Numbered from the stretch's first letter, positions 37,123-48,875 are shown. The stretch: 64,000 nt of DNA from Pollenia angustigena (GCA_930367215.1 OV884056.1:48050308-48114307), one strand, 5' to 3'. Notes: a model not told the origin generated them from the sequence alone. Numbers and translations: made by a program.

Positions 37123-37922
37123 GTATTTCCTGAGGAAGAAATAAAACTTGGATAATTATAATGTTTTCCTTATATTTGAGCATTTCTCTTTCAATTAGTT
37201 TTTTTTTTAAGTTTAAGTTTGGGAAGTTATCGTTATTTGCAGTCCCTGAGCAAAAAGTTTAAGGCTTGAAGGTTGTATTACATATTTACTGCCCTCATAT
37301 TTTATTACACACTGCTTTAATTAAGAAGAAAATTTAATTCTTTTCAAATAATCATTGATAAGCATTTAATACTCTTAACATTTAAAAATATTATCAAAGA
37401 AGTTTTTTAAATTTTAAGATTAAATGATTTTAGAAATTAGGTCTACTTTTGTTGCAAATTGCTTTAATTTTATTGTATTAAACATATATTACTTTTTTGT
37501 ATAAAATTTTGCTATGCAAAGAATTTGCTTGCCATTGAAATGGAAAAAATTTAATGTTCGAAAGTCTTCTTAGATAAGTCACTCAATTTAAGACAGCCGA
37601 TGTCAGCTGGCTTATAGATATTTTGTTCATTCAGTCACATCCTTCGAAATAGATGTCAAACCTTTAATTTAACGGTTGAATGGCAAAAATCTAGTATCAA
37701 TAACTTTATTGTGTTTTGATAGTCGGCTCTGCATACAAAACGAAGGTAAACTTAACTTTCTAATAACTCTGTACAACAAAATTTGCTTAAGGGTACAATA
37801 AATATAAATATACGTGTAAATTTATTTTTATCACATTTTTATGTTAAATCAGCAAAGAAAACAATGTTACTTTTAACATTTTAGGCAAATTTATGATGTG
37901 TTCAGAAAATATCAGGCATCAT
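37123..37922. other. No gene recognised
   Basis: AT-rich with no recognisable repeat structure. Confidence 0.35.
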
Positions 37923-37924
37923 AA

Positions 37925-38153
37925 ATGAGACTATCAGCGCAGAAGTGGTGTAACCCACAATTGAATTTGGTTATGGTTCTGGTGTTTTTTTGTCGAGGAA
38001 GCCAACTGCTTGTATCCAAAACAGATGACGCTAGAAACATAGTTTTTGCATGGGCCGTTACAACCAAGTACTATAGTGCAAGAGTAGTGTTAACTCCTCA
38101 TTATCTCAAAATAAGTTGTCTGGAGTTACACCACTTCTGCGCTGATAGCCTCA
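37925..38153. mobile_element. Short TIR MITE, CTATCAGCGCAGAAGTGG termini
   Basis: TGAGACTATCAGCGCAGAAG, TGGTGTAAC at the left is inverted at 38122-38153 as GTTACACCACTTCTGCGCTG, ATAGCCTCA. The ~230-bp unit has an open plus frame (37925-38158) that begins and ends inside the TIRs; it is not a gene. Confidence 0.65.
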
Positions 38154-38689
38154 AATAACAGTTTTCCAGAAAATTTAAACTCCAAAATTCTTCATGTTAG
38201 AGTGAACTAATAATTGGGAGTAGTGCTCTAAATATTGATTTGAATCGCATTGCACTATCACTAAATAAATCTGCATAAAAACTTTGCATGACTTTTTCAC
38301 TAGCATTACAAAAATTTTGTGGTTGTACACAATAAAAATTCTCGCCAATTTTTTTTTTTTCAATTAAACCATTAATCAAAAGTAAAATCAGTGTTTAATT
38401 AAATTTTAATCAAGTGAATTAAACGTTTAATTAAATCAACTACATTACTGCAAAATATTTTGTTAATATCAAAAAATAATTAATTTTTACTGTTAATTTG
38501 TTTACTGGTGCAAATTAAATTAAAATTTTAATTAATATCACAAATTTTTTAATTGAAATCAACTTTTTTTTTTTTTTTGTGTAAACTTATTTATTTATAC
38601 AAGTTGAATTTTGAGTGTTTAAATTCTTATTCGATTTTACAGTTAAGTTCTAAAATCTTTAGAAAAAGCGTTTCTGATGATCTGGCCTT

Positions 38690-38835
38690 AGCATCCAGTG
38701 AAATGCGCATAGAAAATAGTTTTCCCTTAACAATTAATTTCAGTGTATTTATCAAATATGAAAAAATTGGGAATTAAGCACGCCATACAGAAATTTTATT
38801 AATAATAAATTTTGTATCCCAAAAATAACTTTGAT
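38690..38835. mobile_element. MITE half-copy, GTGCTTAATTCCC family
   Basis: GAAATGCGCATAGAAAATAG, AATTTCAGTGTATTTATCAA, AAATTGGGAATTAAGCACGC and ACAAATTT-type end match the right arm of the family. The left arm is not visible. Confidence 0.5.
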
Positions 38836-39824
38836 AAAATAGTTGATGATTGCTTTTTTTTTTAATCAAAATTTTTTGAGTGAAAAACTTGTTAGCAGCA
38901 CTATCAGTCGTAGTTAAGTAAGGCTTCTAATTTGCAATTCATGACTCAACGTCAACAAACTGATTGCAATAATTGAGCATTATCACTAAGCGTGAGTTGA
39001 AACTGCAAAATTAGTGTACTAGTCTATCTATGGAGGCAATGGAGATTTATCCTGACACATACCAAAAGATTCGTATTGAAGTGTTTTTTTTGAATCAATG
39101 GTGATCTTTAGTTAACGTCCAGACTTGCAGTTTTTGTTGCAGCCATTCTTGAGCTTATTGCTGAGTTTCATGTGCTCTACCATTTTGTTTCGTTTTGTAA
39201 TTTTCACACTTATTAACTTGAAACTGACTGTAGGAATATTTCTATTTATATAAAGATTTTAAACAGAAGAAGAGGAAAGACAAGATAAAAATACTAAAAG
39301 CGTTAAACTAACTGGAATTGTATAATCTGGACACTAATGCTATTTCAAAGCAGAATTTAAAAAAATCGGGACGATGACTAACAAAGCGACATCCACTTAA
39401 CAAAACGATCTTAGCTCAAGAGTTATTTTTCAACGAGAAAGTAACAGATCGAATAAGACTCTTAGGCCCGTTTGCACAAATTAGCGATAGCTAACGGTAG
39501 GCCGAATAAAAAGTGTTTTATTACACTGAACCAAAATTCATCGGTAATATTAACATAAAAAACTAAAGGTAAAACTAAAAAACTAGTTCATAAAATTCGG
39601 CACCGTCTAATATAATACTTTTACTTGTCTATTTTGAATTTTTCTTTTTCTTTTTCTATGACTTATAAATTGAATTAGACTTAAGCTGACATTGTGTGTA
39701 TAAAATATTATACATACAAATAAATTTGATCACCCTTCTAAGTCGTACGTTACTACGTTCATACGGTGCAATTGTGTTTCTACGGTAACTTTTTTAATCC
39801 AAATTTTTGATATTTGATTCAGGC

Positions 39825-40022
39825 TAAAGTTCATTGAATTAAATTTTGATGAAAGTATTTTTATGAAAAAAGGAATTTTACAACATGAAATCAATAAAAA
39901 TTTACTGATAATTTTTAATTTAATTTTTGGCTGAACTGGGAATCTAACCCAGGTTTTCACGGACAGGTTGCCCTGACATGTTTCGATTGTAAACACACAT
40001 TCTCTCCAGAGAGGTTCGCCGT
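39825..40022. mobile_element. Half-copy of the TTAAGGCTTAAG foldback family
   Basis: GGCTAAAGTTCATTGAATTA, GAAAAAAGGAATTTTACAAC, ATGAAATCAATAAAAATTTA match the left arm of 5279-5795 and 57560-58145. On the minus strand GGGTTAGATTCCCAG resembles a tRNA B box. Confidence 0.5.
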
Positions 40023-40424
40023 TTAACACTCACCGCTATTGACGACGGCTGTTTTAACTTTTTTAAACAATTTTAACATGGAAAATGATAAAGAAACTCT
40101 TGAAATAAAAACATCATAGAAATTTTAATTTACATTTGATTGTCAACTCCAACGTATAAGTATTAAAAAATTTTGCGCGATTAAATTTATTATTACTCAT
40201 ACGTCAAGTATGACTTTGAATAATAAAAAACATTACAGACAAATGTGCTACACATTAATAACAAAAAAAGGTACTTGATAAACAGTGCCAAAACATTCTT
40301 TTTGGTGTTAAAAGAGAGAGAGTGAGCAGATGAGAAGAAAATTTCTTTGTTATAAAATTTAGAGGAACGTTCATTATTACTAAGGACACTAAAAAGAGGA
40401 AAAAAAATTATATGAAATTATCAA

Positions 40425-40870
40425 AGTAATTTTTGGGAATACAAAATTTTAATTTAAAAGATTTAGTTATTCGTGCTTAATTCCCAATTTTTATTCTTGA
40501 TAAAAACACTGAAATTTATTGTTAATGGGATAAGCTATTTCACTGGTTGCTTAGGCCAGATCGTCAGGAAATTTCATCCAAAGATTTTAGAAAAACTAAA
40601 GATATTAAACCACATAAAACTGTTAAGAGTGTAAGAATTAAATGCAACAGTTCTACTTGTAACAATATCAAAGTTTAAACAAAACACATCAACAATACAC
40701 AGTGAGTTTATCTTTTCTTACATTCCCCACTACAATTGATTAGAATTCTTCCAACATTAATTGTAGTTGTTAGTAGGATAAGGAAAAACAAAATAAAAAC
40801 AAAAACAACCTGCTTTAAATAACAAAACATGTTGCCAGTTTCAGTTTTTTTAAGCCGTGTAGTTGCCTGT
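40425..40870. mobile_element. MITE, GTGCTTAATTCCC family
   Basis: It shares, in order, AATTTAAAAGATTTAGTTAT, GTGCTTAATTCCCAATTTTT, AAACACTGAAATTTATTG, GATCGTCAGGAA, AGATTTTAGAAAAACTAAAG and ATTCCCCACTACAATTGATT with 6033-6420. The right arm seems replaced by the next copy at 40877. Confidence 0.55.
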
Positions 40871-40876
40871 TTATTA

Positions 40877-41130
40877 TCAAAGTAAGTTTTGGGGATACAC
40901 AATTTTAATTTAAAAGATTTTGTTATTCGTACTTAATTCCCAATTTTTATTCTTGATAAAAACACTGACATTTATCGTAGATGGGATAAGCTATTCCTAT
41001 GCGCATTTCATGATCTGGCCTAAGCAACCAGTGAAATGCGCAAAGGAATAGCTTATCCCATCTATGATAAATTTCAGCGTTTTTATCAAGAATAAAAATT
41101 GGGAATTAAGCACGAAAAACAAAAATTTTC
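40877..41130. mobile_element. Near-perfect palindromic MITE
   Basis: Arms of about 90 bases (40924-41010 and 41031-41120) are reverse complements, from TACTTAATTCCCAATTTTTA to TGCGCATTTCA. They are separated by a ~20-base loop holding GATCTGGCCTAAGCAACCAG. It is a compact form of the same MITE family. Confidence 0.7.
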
Positions 41131-41395
41131 GTTTACTCCACAAAATAGCCGAATTGCCAAAAAAATAACAGACAGACACCTGTCCGCTTTTTTTCTAATG
41201 AGCGAGAGAGAGTATTATTATTAACTTTCCCCCTTACACATGTTTGTTGTGCTGAACACGTTGTTTATAGAAGAACTCCCAATTATAAGACACCAGCAGC
41301 ATGGCCGATATGGTTTTCGAAATTTTTTTACTTTAAAAACTGGATGTATTTAACTAAATAATTTCAACAAATATAATATGGGAACTATCGGGTGA
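41131..41395. other. No gene recognised
   Basis: Spacer between the palindromic MITE and a mariner; contains a short GAGAGAGAG run near 41205. Confidence 0.4.
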
Positions 41396-41464
41396 TTTTT
41401 AGCTATTATCTTTTTGGCAGCACTGGTTTGAACAGCTGACGCACTTTTCGTGTTTTGTTTCACT

Positions 41465-42073
41465 CAGGGACCGAAAATAACAGTTATATTGGAATTTTAA
41501 AACAAAAAAAGCATATAGAAATAAATGTCGAAAAACTGATTCAAGTATACCATATTGTTCCTCATGCAGTTGTCAATGATAAAATATATTGAGTTTTATA
41601 ATTTTGATTTTTATATTTTCGATCAAACTTAACAGTTATTTTTTGATTTTTATTTTTTTGAACAAAAATAACAGTTATTTTTTGATTTTTATTTTTTCGA
41701 TCAAAAATACCAGCTATTTTTTGATTTTTATTTTTTTGAACAAAAATAACTGTTATTTTTGATTTTTATTTTTTCGAGCAAAAATAAAAGTTATATTATT
41801 AAAACACGAACATTTATTTAGAGAATAACTTTTATTTTTGCTCGAAAAAATAAAAATCAAAAAATAACAGTTATTTTTGTTAAAAAAAATAAAAATCAAA
41901 AAATAACTGTTATTTTTGATCGAAAAAATAAAAATCAAAAAATAACTGTTATTTTTGTTCAAAAGAATAAAAATCAAAAAATAACTGTTATTTTTGTTCA
42001 AAAAAATAAAACTCAAAAAATAACTGTTTTCATCTGGCTTTTATGAAGAAATGCATAACTGTTACGGTCCCTG
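41465..42073. mobile_element. Foldback hAT-type MITE, 8-bp TSD GTTTCACT
   Basis: CAGGGACCG at 41465 is inverted as CGGTCCCTG ending 42073, and GTTTCACT flanks both sides (41457-41464 and 42074-42081). TIR form and an 8-bp duplication fit hAT. The interior is two opposed arrays of ~50-bp units containing AACAGTTATTTTTTGATTTT and its complement, so most of the 609 bp can fold. The minus-strand ORF 41753-42016 is a translation of the units. Confidence 0.85.
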
Positions 42074-42115
42074 GTTTCACTATCAAACATCTTTAGTTTG
42101 GTCTATAATTTAACC

Positions 42116-42744
42116 ATGAATCGTCTTGCAAACGAACAACGCTTGCAAATTATTGAATTTTATTATCAAAATGCGTGCTCTGTTAAGAAAGTTCATCGCG
42201 CGCTTCTTGTGTTCAGCGACGAAGCTCATTTTTGGCTCAATTAGCAGAATTGTCGATTTTGGAGTGAAGATCAGCCAGAAGCATTGCAAGAGCTACCAAT
42301 GCATCCAGAAAAAGTCACAGTTTGGTGCGGTTTACGGGCTGGTGGCATCATTGGACCGTACTTCTTCAAAGATGATGCGAATCGTAACGTAACTGTGAAT
42401 GGTGAGCGCTACCGTGAGATGATATCCAACTTTTTTTTGCCCAAAATGCAAGAGCTTGACTTGCATGACATGTGGTTCCAACAAGACGGTGCCACATGCC
42501 ACACAGTACGCCTAGATCGTGCGATTAAACGCCTTTAAACTATTTTTTGTGGGGCTATGTTAAAGCTCATGTCCATACACACATGCCCGCTTCAATTGAC
42601 GCATTGGAAGACAACATTGAAGGATTTATTCATGAGCTACCGGCCGAAATGTTGGAAAGAGTATGCCAAAATTGGACTAAGCGGATGGACCATTTGAGGC
42701 GCAGTCACGGTCAACATTTGCATGAAATAATCTTCAAACATTAA
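42116..42744 (+). pseudogene. Mariner transposase remnant
   Basis: MNRLANEQRLQIIEFYYQN, CSVKKVHRALL runs straight into VFSDEAHFWLN, deleting most of the DNA-binding region but keeping the first catalytic Asp. A stop interrupts before QNCRFWSEDQPEAL. TVWCGLRAGGIIGPYFFKDD, MWFQQDGATCHT and the C-terminal HLHEIIFKH follow. The segment holding the third Asp is replaced by LDRAIKRL and a stop. Inactive. Confidence 0.85.
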
Positions 42745-42899
42745 ATTATATGGACCGTACTATCGATTCAAATAAAGATTTCATGCATTTTTCTGAATTT
42801 TATATATATATATTTTTAAACTTTTCTATAGCTCTTAAAAAATCACCCGATATTAACACAAAGCAAGCAAATCATTTTCTATAGATAACTAAAAACTTA

Positions 42900-43240
42900 T
42901 TTTTGACAGTTAATTTAATTAAATAGATGAATATTCATTTGTTTTAAAGGAATTCCCCGTTGAATTTTTGACAGTAAAAATCAAATAAACTTTTCGTTAC
43001 TTTTAATTACTTTTTCATTTTATTTAACATAAAGAAGAATTTAACTTAATCAACGGACAATATTAACTGCAATTGAAAATCCTTATTTTATGCGCTAAAA
43101 TTTTTGAATAACTGTTTGAATCAGTTAAAACTAAATTAGAAATGTTTATTTATTTAAAAATTGCTAAACGGAATACTTCTTAAATAAACTACAGTCCGTT
43201 ACTGTAACAATATTGTGAGTGTTGATCTCCTCAACTCATA
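42900..43240. repeat. Dispersed repeat, copy 1
   Basis: ATTCATTTGTT, GTTGAATTTTTGACAG and the right part CAGTNNCGTTACTGTAACAA-like, ATATTGTGAGTGT resemble 61430-61760. The match is by eye and interrupted. Confidence 0.35.
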
Positions 43241-43347
43241 TAAGTTTGTAGTTTTTAAACTGCTTTGTAAGAATTATTAAATACAAATTTTAAAATAAAA
43301 ATTGGGTGATTTTTCGATATTTTTTGTCCTTTTTTCAACATTTTCGG

Positions 43348-43643
43348 CAAGGCGAATTCATACAAGGTGGTCTTATTTTGAAAACGTTTTACAACACTGT
43401 AAAATATTTTAACGTTGTGTCAAAAATTCAAACATATTTTTGATTTTGTTTTTATATTAAATTGTGTTTTTTTGAAATGTTATAACTTAAAAAAGTTTTA
43501 AATTTCACAATTTTAATCGAAAATTATAGAATTTAGTTAAGATTCCCCGGAACCAACAGGACGGTATACCATTTTGACACAAGGTTAGTAATCAGCTGTT
43601 GCTTACGTAGCAAGATAAGTTCACCTGGTGTAAATTCGCCTTG
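43348..43643. mobile_element. MITE, CAAGGCGAATT termini, ~8-bp TSD
   Basis: CAAGGCGAATTCATACAAGG opens and ACACCAGG-type inverse closing with AAATTCGCCTTG ends at 43643. The flanks ATTTTCGG and ATTTTAGG differ at one base, consistent with an aged 8-bp duplication. 296 bp, noncoding. Confidence 0.6.
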
Positions 43644-44236
43644 ATTTTAGGATATTATTTCCATTTTTTTTTTAAACCCATTTTCGTTTACGTTGGGCCA
43701 TTTTCCGTTTGGGCGATTGTTCTTATATTGCTTTGGACGATTTTGCTGGCAGCCTCAATTTACTTAATTCAGTTTCTGGCTAGAAAACTAATTCTCCTCA
43801 AATGAGTTTTATTTAATGATGGCTAAACAAAACTCGCTTGTTTAAAATTGAAATCTAGCAGTTATTTTAGCATTGAAAAATTATTCATCATTCTAGCAGT
43901 TATTTTAGCATTGCAAAATTATTAATTTTGTGGGCACAAAATTAAGAGACTTTCTTAGTTAACATGATTAAGAACGAGCGATTCATTAGATTCATTTTGA
44001 AAGTTTCACAATCAAGGTTTGTGAACAACCTCTTCACCGAGGATGGATTTATTTGTTTTTTTCTTAAATTCACGCTCAACCGTTGGGGTTCCTGGTTGTG
44101 CAACGTTTTTATGATAAAAATTTTTCTTTTTTACATTTAATGTATATGATGAGTACCGTAAATATACAGAAATTCCTTTGTGCGCAATATTTACAGTTGG
44201 CGTTTTAAGCAAAATTTTTTCACAGAAATTTATGTA
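43644..44236. other. No gene recognised
   Basis: It includes a TCTAGCAGTTATTTTAGCAT duplicate (about 43853 and 43892). A 90-codon minus ORF at 44012-44284 crosses the mariner boundary and is unlikely to be a gene. Confidence 0.4.
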
Positions 44237-45545
44237 TCGGGTGTTTTTTTCAGTGGTATAGAACTTCGAATTGAAATAAAACACAAGAAAATCGTTTTAA
44301 TGACCATCAATTTGGCTTTATTGGAAGGATAATTTTATGCCATTAATATTTAAATATGATTTCAGGCATGTGGCCGCCGCGGCTGGCTCGAATAAAGCCA
44401 ATTCTACAGGTCCAATTTTCAACCACTTTTTCGAGCATATGGGGCCGTATGTCGGCAATAACGCCACGAATGTTGGCTTCCAATTCCTCGAACGTTTCTG
44501 GTTTGTTGGCGTAGACGAGCGACTTCACATATCCCCAAAGAAAATAATCCAATGGTGTCAAATCACACGATCTTGGTGGCCAATTGACAGGTCCATTCCG
44601 TGAAATTATGCGCTCATCGAATGTTTCCTTCAATAAATCGATTGTGGCGTGCGCTGTGTGGCATGTAGCGCCGGCTTGTTGGAACCACAACTCATCCACA
44701 TTCATGCCATCCAATTCGGGAACAAAATAGTCGGTTATCATGGCTCTATACCGGTCTCCATTAACGGTAACTGCCTCTCCAGCATTATTTCGGAAGAAGT
44801 ATGTCCCAATGACTCCACCAGCCCATAGAGCACACCAAACAGTCAGTTTTTGTGGATGTGATGGCGTCTCAAGGGTCTCATGTGGATTCTCTTCACTCCA
44901 AATGCGGCAATTTTGCTTGTTGACGTAGCCATTCAACCAAAAATGAGCCTCATCACTGAACAAAATTTTGCGATGAAAATCAGCATCGAGATCAATCTCA
45001 TTTTCGGCCCATACACCAAAATCACGACGCATCATTGCATGGTCTCGCGGCTTTAATTCTTGCACAAGCTGGATCTTGTAAGGTCGCAAGCCAAGATCTT
45101 TGCGCAAAATCTTCCATAAAGTTGATGGACAAAGCTCCAATTGCTGTGCACGGTGGCGAATCGATCCATTCGGGTCCTCTTCAACACTTTGCTCTACAGC
45201 GGCAATTGTTTCTTCGGTGCGCACTGTTCGACGTCACTGCGGATGCGTATTATCACATAGAGTAAACGTAGTGCGAAAACGATCCATGGTTAACCGAATT
45301 AATTGCTCTGATGGACGATTATGTCGACCATAAAACGGACGGAGCTTGCGGTAAACTTCGCGAACTGAACCTTTATTTTCGAAATAAATTTGCACGATTT
45401 GCAAGCGTTGTTCTTTTGTCAACCTGTTCATGATGAAATGGCAAACCAAACTGAACATAAATGACATTAGAGTTGCCAGATTTGACCACAAAATGCCAGT
45501 TTTATCTCTATTCGAAAAACAAACCTGTAAAAAAAAAACACCCGA
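44237..45545 (-). mobile_element. Full-length rosa-like (DD41D) mariner
   Basis: TCGGGTGTTTTTTTCAG at the left and the inverse ...AAAACACCCGA at the right lie between TA dinucleotides (44235-44236 and 45546-45547). At 1309 bp it has the usual mariner size and holds one transposase gene in nearly intact frame. Confidence 0.9.
44343..45431 (-). pseudogene. Mariner transposase, one nonsense codon and catalytic Asp lost
   Basis: The frame opens MNRLTKEQRLQIVQIYFENK (HTH domain), reaches CDNTHPQ, meets one in-frame TGA (45234-45236) and continues RRTVRTEETIAAV to HMPEIIFKY, about 362 codons. ILFSDEAHFWLNG carries the first catalytic Asp. The second site reads WFQQAGATCHT, with Ala where the family and the two other copies here have Asp. 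The third lies in DLTPLDYFLWG, 41 residues later, the DD41D spacing of the rosa group. It would have catalysed cut-and-paste at TA sites. The stop may be a CGA-to-TGA transition (inference). Confidence 0.9.
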
Positions 45546-45547
45546 TA

Positions 45548-46025
45548 TATGCAATCTAAAACTTCTCGAGAAATTTAAACTTTCAAAAAACGTAATATTT
45601 TTGCAACCATGCAGTATTTTTTTTTTTTTTTTTGTAATTTATGGGAAAGAGCAATGTACTCTTAACTGCGCACCAAGGTACCGGGGTATATGTAAATATT
45701 TAATATGGGATGGCGGCTAATGCATAAATAAATAAAAATCTGTATAATATATAAGCGTAAACAAATAATTTTATGAATTAGAAAAAAAAAACGCAAAACA
45801 GAATATTAGCAAAAAAAAAAAAAAAAAAAAAAAAAAATTTAATTAAATTTTGGTGTAGATCTTTCGGGCAAACTCACATCAGTCAATTAATCGAATTCTT
45901 AGGACAGATAAGCTTGGAACAGCCGATATATTTTACAACCTTTTCACTAGATAGTTAGTCCGAAAATGCTTGTTTTCTACGTAACTTCCATACAGGTACC
46001 TGGGTACCTTAAGTCACTTAAACCC
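45548..46025. other. No gene recognised
   Basis: AT-rich with a 22-base A run near 45815 and two GGTACC sites in a short GC-richer stretch. Confidence 0.35.
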
Positions 46026-46631
46026 ATATACATTAGGGTGTCCCAAAATTTTTTTTGTCAGAAGCTCAAGCATAATTTGAAAGCTTATAGGTTCCAGTAT
46101 TTTTGAATTTTTTTTTTTTTTTTATTTTTAGGAAGAGGTTTAAAGGTCGCGCAAATCAAGTCTTTGTTAAAAATCTGGTTTTTCGGCATTTTTTGCAAAC
46201 TTAACTCATTACTTTGTCAATAACCACGTTCATTTTATTTTTTGACCGAATATTTCTAAAGAAAATTTCCCAAACTTTATTTCCATATGCAAAAACTTTA
46301 AGCTCCGGCAATATTTTTGTCCATTACGATTCCACATATTAAGTTCATTTGTAATTTTTTAACAAATTCTGTAAAAAACGGTTTATTACTTTTCAAATTT
46401 ATATGAAAGGTATCAAAACTCGTGACGCGATTTTGAATACCGATAAGTTCTTAACAATTAAGAAAAACAAAAATGGAATTTTGTGCTACAGTTTCCGAGT
46501 GATACTTTTTTCGTTATAATTATTGTATATTTCCACTAATTTTTATAGTTACGTTTTAACTGTCATTAACTTCTGACATTTATTGATCTAAACCGTTACA
46601 CGCTGTCATTTTCACTTTCTATTTTATGTGT

Positions 46632-47290
46632 GCTCCAGGAGCTATCAATCGGGCTCGCTGGATAATGAAAATTATCTACTCTTTGAAAATATGCATTTTC
46701 CGAAACCAGTTGCAATCTTATAAAGACAGATCAACAGTTGATGCCTTGCTTGAATTTAGTTCATTTATTTTAAGAATAAATATCAAATAAAGGTACCTCT
46801 GCCAGTGCCCTCGATACGCTCCTCTCAATGATCTGAGCCTATTAAAGGAATTGGATAGTTATAAAATTATTAATAAAGCAGTTGCAAAAGCCTCGCTTTA
46901 ACTTTTCTAGGTCATCAGTGGTACTTTACTCCTAAATTGGCTGCCCCAGCGTTTTTTGATGAACGTATCGACACCAAAACTTAGCACTTAATGACAAAAA
47001 AACTTGCAGATACTCCATGCAGCGATTATGAAGTAGCAAATGTAACTTTAACAGAAGAAAACTTTAGAAATAAAGAAATTCAACAATTCATTTCAAAAGC
47101 CAGTCTAACTTTTTTTGAAGCTTGCAATATTTCAATCGATTTTTTAAAAATAGATTTACAGAATTGGAAAGCCAACAAACAAGTCATTTCAAGAGGCAAA
47201 GAAAAAAGTTCAACAATTACAAGTAGTAAATGATGTGGCAGAATGAGGTGGGGCTTTGGCAAGAACATCGCAAGAACCGCAATAAATGAT
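46632..47290 (+). pseudogene. Transposase C-terminal remnant of the hAT-like element
   Basis: Across several frames the plus strand reads APGAINRARWIMKIIYSLKI, then CPRYAPLNDLSLLKELDSYK, then WYFTPKLAAPAFFDERIDTK, then an open piece 46991-47233 (TKKLADTPCSDYEVANVTLT and onward), then LQVVNDVAE. These motifs recall arthropod transposase-like proteins, from memory rather than search. Stops at TAA and TGA codons and a frameshift near 47215 show decay. N-terminal parts are missing, perhaps lost with the region replaced by the RTE insertion. Confidence 0.6.
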
Positions 47291-47589
47291 TTTTCACAGA
47301 GCAAAAGAAAAGTTTTGTTTTTTTTTTTTTGATTGGGTTAGATTGGTGAACTGGCAAACAGTTTATAATAACATATACTGGGTATAAAGATAAGAACGGA
47401 ACAAATTTAAAAATTGTTTATTCATATTAATAAGAATTAATTTGTCTTTCAAACTGCATCATTAGTTTTTTTCGTTTTTATTTAAACTTAAAAAGTTGTA
47501 AAGCGTTATTACAAAATGTTTTTAAAAAATTACGAAAAATTTTAATTAAGGGTATCTAAATGAGTAGACTCATCACCAAAACGTATAAT

Positions 47590-48875
47590 TTTTTCACACA
47601 GGAATAAATATATATATAATCCTTGAGATTCCTATAAGGAACATAGGGCCTCAATAATTGATCTCCATCGATTCCTATCTTGTGCTGCACTTTTGGCTTC
47701 ATTCCACGTTATACCAGCGGTTTGGAGTTCGGCTTGAACTTGGCGTCTCCATGTATTTTTAGGGCAACCCCTTCTTCTTGCTCCCTGTGGGTTATATTCA
47801 AGGGATTTGTTATTGATGTCATCGACTGGCTTACGCAGGGTATGACCCAACCATCTGTATTTACGAATTTTGATCTCATGATCAATTGGGGGTTGTTGCG
47901 TTTTAAACCAAAGCTCTGAATTTGTTATAGTTTGGGGCCAGAATATTTTTAGTATGCGGCGAAGGCATTTGTTTACGAAGACCTGAAGTTTTTGTACATC
48001 AAGGCTCGTTAAATTCCAGGTCTCCGAGCCATAGAGCAATACGGACTTCACATTGCTATTAAACACTTTAATTTTTTGTGGATACTGCGATGTTAGCTGA
48101 CCTCCAGAACTTATTCAAGATTCCAAATGCTTGTTTAGCCTTAGTCAGTCTGTTTTGGATATCTTCGTTGCAGCCACCGGAAGTGGCAATAATGCTGCCC
48201 AGGTAACAAAAAGTTGCGACATCTTCAATTTGTTTCCCCATTAGTGAAAAACGATAGTTACTTGTAACATTCAAACGCATTGATTTCGTTTTTGAAATGT
48301 TAATTATCAGACCTGCGTTCAATGCTTTAGCTGTGATGTTATTTAACATTTATTGCATGCCTTGATGATTGTGTGACAATAAGCAGATGTCATCGGCATA
48401 ATCCAGGTCTGGCAGTCTTCCAGTCATGCCAAAAGTGATCCCATGTATGGCATTTACAGATTGGCTCATGATAACATCAAGCACGATATTGAAAAGTAAG
48501 GGGGATAAAACGCATCCCTGTCTTACACCTACTTTAACGTTTACGTTGTCGCTAACTTGACTTTCGTGTAGCACAGAGCAAGTTGCATTTGCATACAGGC
48601 ATTTACATTGCATGGCTTTCCATATGGCAGAATGATGAAGCGAGTCAAATGCACGTTGAAACTCAATAAAAATTAAATACAAATTCGATTGCCACTCTGC
48701 TGTCTGCTCAGTTATTATGCGTAGACTGTTGATTTGGTCAATACACGATCTATTTGGCCTGAATCCTGCCTGTTCTTTTCTTAATTCAGGCTCTGACGCT
48801 GCAGACATGCGATTAAATAAGATGCGGGATATAATCTTGTTAAGCATATTTAAGAGGGTAATGCTTGGATATTTT
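47590..48875 (-). mobile_element. RTE-clade retrotransposon, 5'-truncated
   Basis: The reading frame starts mid-RT at about 48870 and ends at 47632. The downstream tail (CCCTATGTTCC, then AAGGATTATATATATATT) is short and microsatellite-like, as in RTE elements. It sits inside the hAT-like transposon. No target duplication was legible. Confidence 0.75.
47632..48870 (-). pseudogene. RTE reverse transcriptase, one nonsense and one frameshift
   Basis: It begins YPSITLLNMLNKIISRILFN, then EQAGFRPNRSCIDQI, IFIEFQRAFDSL (RT motif with the first catalytic Asp changed, FIEFQRAF instead of F-D-F), GVRQGCVLSPLLFN and the catalytic LDYADDICLLS. A TAA at 48350-48352 interrupts the frame, which resumes at once. 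Near 48066 the frame shifts. The tail is SVLLYGSETW, CLRRILKIFWP, RKYRWLGHTLRKP, RRGCPKNTWRR, usual for RTE-type ORFs. The element would reverse-transcribe its own RNA; this copy cannot. Confidence 0.85.

Larger units (their letters stand above)
41398..42850 (+). mobile_element. rosa-like mariner split by a hAT-type MITE
   Basis: Ends TCGGGTGATTTTTAGCTATT and its inverse (AAATCACCCGA at 42850) are flanked by TA at 41396-41397 and 42851-42852. The 5' leader GAACAGCTGACGCAC, TGTTTTGTTTCAC is broken at 41465 and resumes at 42074 (TTTCACTATCAAACATC), exactly as in the uninterrupted copy at 29694-30616. Confidence 0.85.

Noticed and set aside
41753..42016. 87-codon minus ORF with repeated NKNNSYFLIFI
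   Set aside because: Translation of the internal units of the foldback MITE.
44337..45333. Plus-strand ORFs across the mariner
   Set aside because: Antisense shadows of the transposase on the minus strand.
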